Shown: one piece after another, positions 1 through 6,799 of the stretch
Position numbering within the stretch: the stretch's first letter is position 1
How the letters are laid out: every line of letters begins with the position of its first letter
Source: Marisimplicoccus sp964437815
Lineage (GTDB): Bacteria > Bacteroidota > Bacteroidia > Flavobacteriales > Flavobacteriaceae
Reading direction: 5' to 3'
Length of the DNA stretch: 7,444 nucleotides
Assembly (NCBI GenBank): GCA_964437815.1
Contig: CAYTIE010000041.1
Span: 1 to 7,444 of the forward strand
Translations under genes and position numbers: made by a program
The notes under the pieces: generated by a model
What the model was told of the DNA's origin: nothing
Database searches by the model: none
The model's input: the letters and a program-made list of their open reading frames with translations, nothing else

Positions 1-647
1 ACTCCTTCTGGAATCATTGGAGAATCAGATACTAATAAAAATGCTCCAACAGGAATTTTATTATGAAATCCAACTGTAAATAAAGTAGCAGTTTCCATAT
101 CTATAGCATAAGCTCTAGTCTTTTTAATATACTCTTTAAAGCCTTTGTCATATTCCCAAACTCTTCTATTAGTTGTGTATACAGTTCCTGTCCAATAATC
201 AATTTCATGCTCTCTAATTGTGGTTGATATTGCTTTTTGCAAAGAGAAAGATGGCATAGCTGGAACCTCTGGTGGAAAGTAATCATTTGAAGTACCATCC
301 CCTCGAATAGCCCCAATTGGAAGAATAAAATCTCCAATGTTAATTCTCTTTTTTAAACCTCCACATTTCCCTAGAAAAAGAACAGCTTTAGGATTAATTG
401 CTGAAAGTAAATCCATTATAGTTGCAGCATTTGGGCTTCCCATTCCAAAGTTGATTATTGTAATATTGTTTGATGTAGCAGAAGGCATATGCTTATCTTC
501 CCCATCTATTTTACATTTCATTACTTCTGCAAAGACTGCAACATATTTATCGAAGTTTGTAAGTAAAATATATTCGCCAAAACCATCTAGTTCAATACCT
601 GTATAACGAACTAACCAATTGTCAACAATTTCAGATTTTGTTTTCAT
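1..647 (-). CDS. amn: AMP nucleosidase, Bacteroidota type (3' end cut off by the window edge)
   Basis: This enzyme hydrolyses AMP to adenine and ribose 5-phosphate in the cytoplasm, as part of purine salvage and adenylate control. The frame is open from the ATG at 645-647 to the left edge, giving 215 codons plus two bases. The family is about 255-260 residues, so roughly 40 C-terminal residues are missing. The N-terminus (residues 9-32: DNWLVRYTG, then GEYILLTNF) and the core (NFGMGSPNAATIMDLLSA, 66-83; FLGKCGGLKK, 91-100; TSNDYFPPEVPA, 119-130) match the Bacteroidota AMP nucleosidases as I remember them. It has the nucleoside phosphorylase/hydrolase fold: the AIDMETAT stretch (E185) fits the ribose-binding Met-x-Glu, and LLVSD (D208) fits the catalytic Asp. 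AAGGG lies a few bases before the ATG, so this is the one gene here with a possible Shine-Dalgarno. It sits 66 bp downstream of the M20 gene stop and probably has its own promoter. The family call is firm; the gene symbol is less so. Confidence -1.
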   Translation of the reverse strand, partial: MKTKSEIVDNWLVRYTGIELDGFGEYILLTNFDKYVAVFAEVMKCKIDGEDKHMPSATSNNITIINFGMGSPNAATIMDLLSAINPKAVLFLGKCGGLKKRINIGDFILPIGAIRGDGTSNDYFPPEVPAMPSFSLQKAISTTIREHEIDYWTGTVYTTNRRVWEYDKGFKEYIKKTRAYAIDMETATLFTVGFHNKIPVGAFLLVSDSPMIPEG

Positions 648-668
648 TTATATCCCTTTTTACTAGCT

Positions 669-676
669 CAAAGGTA
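669..676 (-). promoter_or_regulatory. Candidate Bacteroidota -7 promoter box upstream of the AMP nucleosidase
   Basis: Read on the minus strand, these bases are TACCTTTG, a perfect match to the TAnnTTTG -7 box used by the primary sigma factor of Bacteroidota. The box ends 21 bases before the ATG at 647, so a start a few bases downstream would leave a leader of about 15 nt. I see no TTG -33 element at the usual 19-23 bp upstream, which weakens the call. Its position inside the only sizeable gap on this strand supports it. Confidence -1.
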
Positions 677-708
677 CTATATTTTAAGTAATTTGTTTGA
701 AATATAGT
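676..708. repeat. 9-bp perfect inverted repeat in the M20 peptidase/AMP nucleosidase gap
   Basis: The arms ACTATATTT (676-684) and AAATATAGT (700-708) are exact reverse complements separated by 15 bases. The dyad begins 5 bases past the M20 stop codon and its far arm shares one base with the candidate -7 box at 669-676. It could be an operator covering the -33 region, or a weak hairpin at the end of the M20 transcript. The arms are A/T-only apart from one G/C pair each, and no T-run follows on the minus strand, so it is a poor intrinsic terminator. Chance occurrence in A+T-rich DNA is possible. Confidence -1.
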
Positions 709-713
709 TACTT

Positions 714-2141
714 CTAGTTCTGATTAAGAATGAATTGATACGTAAATTGGACAATCTCTTTATAGTTTTCAACACCAATATTTTCATTGATACCATGAAA
801 TCCAGTTCGAGTATTTTTATTAACTCTAATTGGATAGAATCTATATGCATTATCAGATATTTTTTCATAATGTCTTGTGTCAGTTGCCCCTGAAACTAGC
901 CCTGGGCTTACAATTAGATCTGGTATTATTTGTAAAACAGTTTTTTTAATTGTTTTATATGCTTCTGATTTGAAATCAGAAACAGGTGATGCAAGACTTG
1001 GAGAATTTATTTCTTTAACTGTAATTCTATTGTCATTAATTGTTTTTATGATATGCTGTTTAATCTTATCGGGCGTATCACCAACCATGATTCTAAAATT
1101 CACAACAACTCTAGCAGTTGTTGGAATTACATTATCTTTTACCCCACCGTTAATTATAGTTGGCGCTGTGGTAGTTCTAGCATTTAACCCTTCTAAGATA
1201 GGATTTTTAAATAGCCACGTATTTGCAAAAAATAATTTAGATACAAATGGCATTTCAGCACCGATTAATTTAATTTGATCTTTTAATAGAGGAATCATTT
1301 TTAGTTTAAATGGGTTTTTTTCAAGTTTTGTTATTGCGGTTGCCAGCGATCCAATAGTATTATCTTTTGGTGGCATAGATGAATGACCTCCTTCGGTTTG
1401 GATAGTAAGCTCATATGAAACATAACCTTTTTCAGCAACATTTATTATAGCAACAGGTTTTGAAACCCCGGGGATTAAATCTTCTGCTACAACTCCTCCT
1501 TCGTCTAGAACAAATTCTAAATGAATATTATTGTCTTGAAGATGTTGAGCTATTACTCCAGCGCCATTAACTCCGCCAATTTCTTCGTCATGTCCAAAAG
1601 CTAAATAGACAGTTCTTTTTGGATTATATCCATTTGATATCAGGGTTTCAACAGCTTCCATAATTCCTAGGACTGATACTTTATCATCCATAGTTCCTCT
1701 GCCATAAACTCTACCGTTTTTTATTTCACCAGAAAATGGAGGTGCTTCCCAATCTTCTATAGTATTTATGTCTACGGGTACTACATCTATATGTGACATT
1801 AATAGAATTGGCTTTAGATTAACATCCTCTCCTTCCCATTTATATAATAAACTATAATTGAATACTTTTTTTTCAAGCTTTGAATGAATTAAGGGGAAAA
1901 CTTTTTCAAAATATTTATGCAATCCTACAAATTCATTACTATAATCAGATTCTGAATTTCCAGTTGAAATTGTTTTGAATTTAATAGCACCGCTAAATCT
2001 ATTTATTGCCTCATCAGAGACTTCTAATTTTTCAATAGGGGAATTATCAATAATTTCTGGTTTAAGAGTAAGAGTATTAAATAGAATAATAAAACATAAT
2101 ACTGAAAATAATGTAACTATAAATGTTAGAATTTTTTTCAT
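714..2141 (-). CDS. M20 family zinc metallopeptidase, PM20D1/carboxypeptidase-like, membrane-anchored or exported
   Basis: This 475-residue protein is predicted to hydrolyse a peptide or N-acyl-amino acid bond at a two-zinc centre outside the cytoplasmic membrane. Residues 4-22 form a hydrophobic signal or anchor segment after a KK start; I see no lipobox. The metal and catalytic residues are all present: H117 and D119 in SHIDVVP, D152 in GRGTMDDK, the E186/E187 pair in HDEEIGG, D213 in VLDEGG, and H449 in TGFHGINE. The inserted dimerisation ('lid') domain, from about residue 240 to 355, begins near GGHSSMPP (H253). Length and layout fit the PM20D1 branch; human PM20D1 makes and cleaves N-fatty-acyl amino acids. 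The exact substrate is inferred only by family. The start is the ATG 10 bp after the upstream fusion-gene stop, so the two are probably co-transcribed, with the M20 gene second. No terminator is evident after it. Confidence -1.
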   Translation of the reverse strand: MKKILTFIVTLFSVLCFIILFNTLTLKPEIIDNSPIEKLEVSDEAINRFSGAIKFKTISTGNSESDYSNEFVGLHKYFEKVFPLIHSKLEKKVFNYSLLYKWEGEDVNLKPILLMSHIDVVPVDINTIEDWEAPPFSGEIKNGRVYGRGTMDDKVSVLGIMEAVETLISNGYNPKRTVYLAFGHDEEIGGVNGAGVIAQHLQDNNIHLEFVLDEGGVVAEDLIPGVSKPVAIINVAEKGYVSYELTIQTEGGHSSMPPKDNTIGSLATAITKLEKNPFKLKMIPLLKDQIKLIGAEMPFVSKLFFANTWLFKNPILEGLNARTTTAPTIINGGVKDNVIPTTARVVVNFRIMVGDTPDKIKQHIIKTINDNRITVKEINSPSLASPVSDFKSEAYKTIKKTVLQIIPDLIVSPGLVSGATDTRHYEKISDNAYRFYPIRVNKNTRTGFHGINENIGVENYKEIVQFTYQFILNQN

Positions 2142-2151
2142 TATACTAAAT

Positions 2152-5100
2152 CTAATAAAATTTCATAAAATCTTCTTTAAAAATTTTATCCAAATAGAAA
2201 ACTAATTTATCACAATCTTCTTGGGTGAAAATAATAGGAGGTTTAATCTTCATTACATTATCATCTGGCCCATCAGTACTCATAAGAATACCAAATTCTT
2301 TCATTCTATTTACTAAATAATTAGCATGATCTTTTAAAGGGTTTAATTTATTATCAGTTAATTCAATCCCTAAAAACAGACCCTTGCCTCTAACTTCTCC
2401 AATTATAGGATACTTTTTCGCTAGTGTTATTAATTGATTTTTTAAATATTTACCAGTTAAGAGTGCATTTTTTTGAAGACTATATTTCTCAATAAAACTT
2501 AATACTTCTGATGCAATTGAACATGAAACTGGGTTTCCTCCAAATGTGTTAAAAAATTCCATTCCATTTGCAAATTTATTAGCTATTTTTTCTCTACATA
2601 CTACAGCTCCAATTGGATGGCCATTCCCAAAAGGTTTTCCAATAGTAACTATATCTGGCACTACATCGTGAAGTTGGAACCCCCAGAAGCTTTCGCCTAA
2701 TCTTCCACAGCCAACTTGAACTTCATCAGATATACAAAGCCCACCTGCCTTACGAATATATTTATAAGACTTTTTTAAAAACCCCTCTGGTAATTCAACC
2801 TGACCTCCGCAGCTAATTATTGGCTCAATGATAAACCCTCCAACTCCTCTTTTTTTAGAGTGTATTTTGCCAATACATTTTTTCACCTCTTTAGAATAAT
2901 CTTGACCAGTACTTGATCCTCTATATTTTCCTCTATAAGAATCTGGAATTGGTATTACATGAGTATTCTTTGGAGCACCTTTGCCACCCTTTCTGTCAAA
3001 TTTATATGAAGAGATGTCTATACATTTGTTTGTATTTCCATGATAACCCCATTGTGAAACAATAATATCTTTTTGACCTGTGACTTCTTTCATCATCCTT
3101 ATTGCTAATTCGTTTGCTTCACTTCCTGAATTAACAAAATAACAAACTGATAATTCTTTAGGAAGTGTATTGAGAAGTTTTTCAGCTAGGGTATTAATAC
3201 CTTCATGTAAATATCTTGTATTAGTATTTAATACAGCCATTTGTTTTTGGCCAGCCAGAACTATTTCAGGGTTCTCATGTCCAACATGAGCAACATTATT
3301 AACCGTATCAAGATATAGCCTCCCTGAATTATCTATCAAGTATTGACCTGCACCTCTCACAATTCTAATAGGTTCATTATAATGAAGTTTTAGGCTTTTA
3401 CCAAGATGGCTGTTTCTATAATCTATTATTTCATGATTAGTAATTCCTTTTTTTGTATTAATACTTTTTGATTTAAATAATAAGTTAGGATCTGGACAGA
3501 TTTCTTTCCAGATTTCTATTTGATTATAATACATTACTCCAGGAAAATCAATTTTGAAATCCATCATTGATAAGATTACTTGAAAATGAAGATGAGGAGG
3601 CCAGTTTCCATTCTCTGGATAGTTGCCAAGTTCTGAAATTTTATCTCCTTTTTTAATTTTATCTCCAATGGAATGCTTTGTTGCACTCTTAACAGAGTTA
3701 TGCCCATAAAGTGTAAAAAATTCAAAGTCTTTCGTTTTGTGTTTTAGAACGACTAGTCCTCCATATTCTTTTTCTCCTGCATCATTTATTGCAATTACCA
3801 CTTCTCCATCCAAAATAGCATGCACAGGAGTTTGAGCTGGTAGCCAAAAATCTAAACCAATATGTATAGTCCTATTCTCATTACCGGAGTTGCCCTTTTT
3901 TCCATATTTATCTGTTGTATATATAGCCCTAGGTTCTAGATAACCACCAGCTAAAATTTTATCAGGAAATTTTTTTTGAAGTCTTTCAATTTTATATTGA
4001 AATATTTCAAGATCTCCAACTTCAGATGGTTCAATAAATTTTGTTGCAACACTTAAATCTATTTTTTCTAGATTATTCTTTTTTATTGACGGGAATAATT
4101 TAGATATTGAGATTGATTGATTTGAACACCACTTTTTAAATTTATCATAATTTGGATGGGATCTAAAACCACAAGATTTTCTAAAACTATAAGTTGCAAA
4201 TTCAGAACTAATATTATACCATTTGTTTAATAATTCCCATGCTTTTTTTTCGCTAATTAAAAGGTATTTATTTCCTGGTTCTTTAGTTCTGTTGATTGCA
4301 GATTTTGTTACAGATATTACAAGCTTCATTGCAATCACATTATATAAATGATCAATCTCATTTTCTTTTAAGGGATATACACTATGATATCCTGATACTA
4401 AAGGTAAAGCTGCCTCTAATGGATCGTTTTGATTCATTATTGCATATGCACATGCTGTACCAACTTCATTAATTATTTGAGTATTTACAGCATCTCCAAA
4501 ATCAACTATAGACCTAACAGATGGACTAATGAGATCTTCTGAAACAATAATATTATTATCATTTATATCATTATGTATAACAGCTTTTCTAAGTTTTTTA
4601 TAATCATTATTTTTTAACTCAAACTCTTTATGAAAATATTTTAATATTGTTTTTTGATCATTATTAAAAAGGTTTAAATGTTTTTTTGTCCAAAGTGATT
4701 GTGCAATATCCCATTCAAATTTTCTATGTGCAATTTTATGATCAAAGCCTTTTAGCAACTTAGTTATATTTCCGCTTTTTTCTCCTAAGCTATAACGTAA
4801 ACAATCCAGTTGTGGGTTAACTGAACTCCATAATCTCCCAGGGATCCATTTTAAAAGTCTTACTATTCTTTTATCTCCATAATTATCTTGAATTTCAGTT
4901 ATATCTTTCCTTTTTTTATTTAAAACTATTTTAGAAAGAGGGAGATTCTTATTTTTTGAATTAATGAATTTTAAAATTTTAATTTGAAAGTCTAGATAAT
5001 CCGAAGTTGAATCTGGTCTTGAAATCTTTAATATATAATCTTGAGAATTTTTAGTTGAGATTTTATAATTAATATCAATTTCTCCTTGAAGCTTTGATGC

Positions 5101-5178
5101 AGACCCTAGAATCCCATATCCCTTTTTAACTATTTTTTCAACTTCATTTGTTGAAAGAACAAGTTTTTTATAATCCAT
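2152..5178 (-). CDS. Three-module fusion: hydroxylysine-kinase-like phosphotransferase + M23 (LytM) domain + ETNPPL/PHYKPL-like PLP phospho-lyase
   Basis: A single intact frame encodes 1008 residues. Residues 15-345 are an APH/HYKK-type kinase: K51 in YILKIS, catalytic D204 and N209 in the HND loop, and D226 in VDFGDA. Residues 430-560 are a LytM/M23 domain: H439 and D443 in HIGLD, H493 in YGHNS, H529 and H531 in PPHLHF, which are the usual zinc ligands and catalytic histidines. Residues 585-1003 are a class III PLP enzyme: GSEAN (685-689), D818 in SDEVQVG, and Schiff-base K848 in TIGKPFGNGHP. This last part resembles human ETNPPL/PHYKPL very closely, including NNVAHVGH, PDSYRGKYR and KIKPP. 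Predicted chemistry: ATP-dependent phosphorylation of a hydroxy-amine such as 5-hydroxylysine, then loss of ammonia and phosphate to give an aldehyde. There is no signal peptide, so it is probably cytosolic. The frame stays open upstream to 5433, but those residues look nothing like the family and lie antisense to the DUF805 gene; the ATG at 5176-5178 sits just before the kinase fold. Substrate specificity is inferred. Confidence -1.
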   Translation of the reverse strand: MDYKKLVLSTNEVEKIVKKGYGILGSASKLQGEIDINYKISTKNSQDYILKISRPDSTSDYLDFQIKILKFINSKNKNLPLSKIVLNKKRKDITEIQDNYGDKRIVRLLKWIPGRLWSSVNPQLDCLRYSLGEKSGNITKLLKGFDHKIAHRKFEWDIAQSLWTKKHLNLFNNDQKTILKYFHKEFELKNNDYKKLRKAVIHNDINDNNIIVSEDLISPSVRSIVDFGDAVNTQIINEVGTACAYAIMNQNDPLEAALPLVSGYHSVYPLKENEIDHLYNVIAMKLVISVTKSAINRTKEPGNKYLLISEKKAWELLNKWYNISSEFATYSFRKSCGFRSHPNYDKFKKWCSNQSISISKLFPSIKKNNLEKIDLSVATKFIEPSEVGDLEIFQYKIERLQKKFPDKILAGGYLEPRAIYTTDKYGKKGNSGNENRTIHIGLDFWLPAQTPVHAILDGEVVIAINDAGEKEYGGLVVLKHKTKDFEFFTLYGHNSVKSATKHSIGDKIKKGDKISELGNYPENGNWPPHLHFQVILSMMDFKIDFPGVMYYNQIEIWKEICPDPNLLFKSKSINTKKGITNHEIIDYRNSHLGKSLKLHYNEPIRIVRGAGQYLIDNSGRLYLDTVNNVAHVGHENPEIVLAGQKQMAVLNTNTRYLHEGINTLAEKLLNTLPKELSVCYFVNSGSEANELAIRMMKEVTGQKDIIVSQWGYHGNTNKCIDISSYKFDRKGGKGAPKNTHVIPIPDSYRGKYRGSSTGQDYSKEVKKCIGKIHSKKRGVGGFIIEPIISCGGQVELPEGFLKKSYKYIRKAGGLCISDEVQVGCGRLGESFWGFQLHDVVPDIVTIGKPFGNGHPIGAVVCREKIANKFANGMEFFNTFGGNPVSCSIASEVLSFIEKYSLQKNALLTGKYLKNQLITLAKKYPIIGEVRGKGLFLGIELTDNKLNPLKDHANYLVNRMKEFGILMSTDGPDDNVMKIKPPIIFTQEDCDKLVFYLDKIFKEDFMKFY

Positions 5179-5227
5179 AGTTAAAATTAAAAAAATGATA
5201 TTAACTTCATCGAAAATAAAATTAATT
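5179..5227. promoter_or_regulatory. 49-bp divergent intergenic region (fusion gene / DUF805 gene)
   Basis: The fusion gene (-) and the DUF805 gene (+) start back to back here, so at least one promoter must lie in or overlap this gap. The stretch is almost pure A/T. The best box I can find is TATTTTCG on the minus strand (5211-5218), one mismatch from TAnnTTTG and 32 bases ahead of the fusion start, without a clear -33 TTG. I see no convincing box for the plus strand, and no clear Shine-Dalgarno for either gene. Confidence -1.
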
Positions 5228-5752
5228 ATGAAGTGGTTTATAAAATGTTTAAAACAATATGCAGATTTTAATGGCAGAGCAAGCAGACAAGAATACTGGA
5301 TGTTTATTCTTTTTTCAATAATTTTTACTATACCCGCTATTGGTCTAGACTTATTATTTGGTACCTTTAATAGCACTTTAGGCATTGGTATAATATCATT
5401 TGCATACAGCTTAACTATTTTAATCCCCACCATAGCTGTCGCTATAAGAAGAATACATGATATTGGAAAGAGTGGATGGATATATTTCTACCTATACGGT
5501 ATTCCTGTGATTTTATATTTTATACTAATAGGTGTTTTTATCGTAATGTTTGGTACTGATTTACTCTTAATGGGAGAGGATATAGACCCAAACCAGATAG
5601 ATCCTTCTATTTTTTCTCCGTCAATGGGTATTATTGGAATTTTATTTCTTCTAGACGTTCTATATTTATTAGTTGGGGCAATCTGGCTTCTTATACTTCT
5701 TGTTAGAAAAGGAGATATTGGAGACAATAATTATGGCCCAGATCCTCAGTAA
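5228..5752 (+). CDS. DUF805 family membrane protein (YhaH/YhaI-like)
   Basis: This 174-residue integral membrane protein has no known biochemical function. The family signatures are clear: FNGRASRQEYW at 14-24, the RRIHDIGKSGW loop at 74-84 between hydrophobic segments, and the C-terminal GDNNYGPDP at 165-173. Hydrophobic stretches at about 24-44, 50-72, 85-110 and 133-158 suggest four membrane helices. The acidic loop between the last two (GEDID...DPNQID, 116-125) is longer than in the shortest family members. I chose the ATG at 5228 because MKWF-like starts are typical of the family. An in-frame ATG at 5195 would add 11 residues that do not fit and would sit closer to the divergent fusion gene. 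It is the only plus-strand gene in the window and appears to be a single-gene unit. The family call is firm; the role is unknown. Confidence -1.
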   Translation: MKWFIKCLKQYADFNGRASRQEYWMFILFSIIFTIPAIGLDLLFGTFNSTLGIGIISFAYSLTILIPTIAVAIRRIHDIGKSGWIYFYLYGIPVILYFILIGVFIVMFGTDLLLMGEDIDPNQIDPSIFSPSMGIIGILFLLDVLYLLVGAIWLLILLVRKGDIGDNNYGPDPQ

Positions 5753-5757
5753 TAAAT

Positions 5758-6789
5758 TTATGGAGCTGGATTAGGAATTCTTTCTTGAGCTTGATTAATC
5801 TCATCAAGTATATCTTTAGATAGTTTAGTGTTTATGCTATCAATATTCTCTTTGAGTTGCTGAATATTTGTTGCTCCAATAATATTGCTCGTAACAAATG
5901 GTCTGTCATTAACAAAAGCTAATGCTAATTCTGTTAGTGTTAAGTTATGTCTCTCAGCAATTTGATGATATAACTCTATTGCGCTTTTACAATTGTCATT
6001 TGTATATCTAGCCATAGTTGGAAATAAAGTAAGTCTGCTGTTTTTTGGAACATTTCCATTTCTATATTTTCCTGTAAGTACTCCAAATCCTAAGGGAGAG
6101 TATGCTAGTAGTCCAACATTCTCTCTTTTACATATTTCGCCAGAACCTATCTCAAAAAGTCTATTTAATAAAGAATAAGGGTTTTGAATAGTAATCATTT
6201 TTGGAAGTCCGTTTTTAGAATATTCTAAAAATTTCATTATACCCCATGGATTTTCATTGGAGAGTCCAATATGTCTTACTTTTCCAGCATCAATGGCTTT
6301 TTTTAATTTAAGTAATATTTCTTGGAAGTTGTCTTCCCAAGAATCATTAAAGTATTTAAAGTTTCTAACTGCAAAATAATTAGTTAGTCTTTCAGGCCAA
6401 TGCAATTGATATAAATCAATATAATCTGTCTTAAGTCTTTTAAGACTTTCATCTAATGCTGTCTCTATAGAATCACCCTTAAATCCAGTTTTTCTAATGT
6501 GGGCAGTATAATCTCCAGGTCCAGCAATTTTACTACCTAATATTATCTTGTCTCTAGATTTTCTACTTTCTAGCCATTTACCAATATATAATTCTGTAGT
6601 AGCATATGTTTCAGCAGAAGCAGGAACTGGGTAGAGCTCTGCAGTATCAAAAAAGTTCACTCCATTTTCTAGGGCATAATCCATTTGCTCAAAAGCTTCT
6701 TCCTCTGTATTTTGGGTTCCCCAAGTCATGGTTCCGAGACAAATTTTACTTACTACAATTTCTGTACCAGGCAATTTATTGTATTTCAT
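5758..6789 (-). CDS. tas: NADP(H)-dependent aldo-keto reductase, Tas-like
   Basis: This 343-residue cytosolic oxidoreductase of the aldo-keto reductase superfamily (TIM barrel) should reduce carbonyl compounds with NADPH. The catalytic tetrad is complete: D48 and Y53 in FFDTAELYPV, K87 in GSKIAG and H130 in YQLHW. Cofactor-pocket motifs GLSNEN (175-180) and TIQNPYSLLNR (200-210) are present, as is AYSPLGFGVLTGKY (229-242). The YPVP after the catalytic Tyr, the SLKRLKTDYIDLYQLHWPER stretch and the PNPAP C-terminus match E. coli Tas, named for suppressing tyrosine auxotrophy. The physiological substrate of Tas is not established. The gene starts 10 bp after the methyltransferase stop, so the two are probably one transcript. 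Its stop lies 5 bp from the stop of the convergent DUF805 gene. No Shine-Dalgarno precedes the ATG. Confidence -1.
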   Translation of the reverse strand: MKYNKLPGTEIVVSKICLGTMTWGTQNTEEEAFEQMDYALENGVNFFDTAELYPVPASAETYATTELYIGKWLESRKSRDKIILGSKIAGPGDYTAHIRKTGFKGDSIETALDESLKRLKTDYIDLYQLHWPERLTNYFAVRNFKYFNDSWEDNFQEILLKLKKAIDAGKVRHIGLSNENPWGIMKFLEYSKNGLPKMITIQNPYSLLNRLFEIGSGEICKRENVGLLAYSPLGFGVLTGKYRNGNVPKNSRLTLFPTMARYTNDNCKSAIELYHQIAERHNLTLTELALAFVNDRPFVTSNIIGATNIQQLKENIDSINTKLSKDILDEINQAQERIPNPAP

Positions 6790-6799
6790 AGGTTAATTT

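Noticed and set aside
101..606. Two open frames, one on each strand, within the left end
   Set aside because: Both lie in wrong frames over the AMP nucleosidase, whose own frame is open and carries family motifs throughout 1-647.
676..708. The inverted repeat as an intrinsic terminator for the M20/fusion operon
   Set aside because: The stem is nearly all A/T, the loop is 15 bases and no T-run follows on the minus strand.
877..1278. Plus-strand open frame of 133 codons inside the M20 peptidase gene
   Set aside because: It is antisense to conserved M20 sequence, shows no recognisable motif and has unlikely hydrophobic composition; it is a shadow of the real gene.
2152..5178. The fusion gene as an artefact of two or three genes merged by a lost stop codon
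   Set aside because: The linkers carry no start-like sequence or decayed signal, all three active sites are intact, and kinase and phospho-lyase are known functional partners.
5488..5727. Minus-strand open frame of 79 codons under the DUF805 gene
   Set aside because: It is antisense to membrane helices of DUF805 with no motif of its own.
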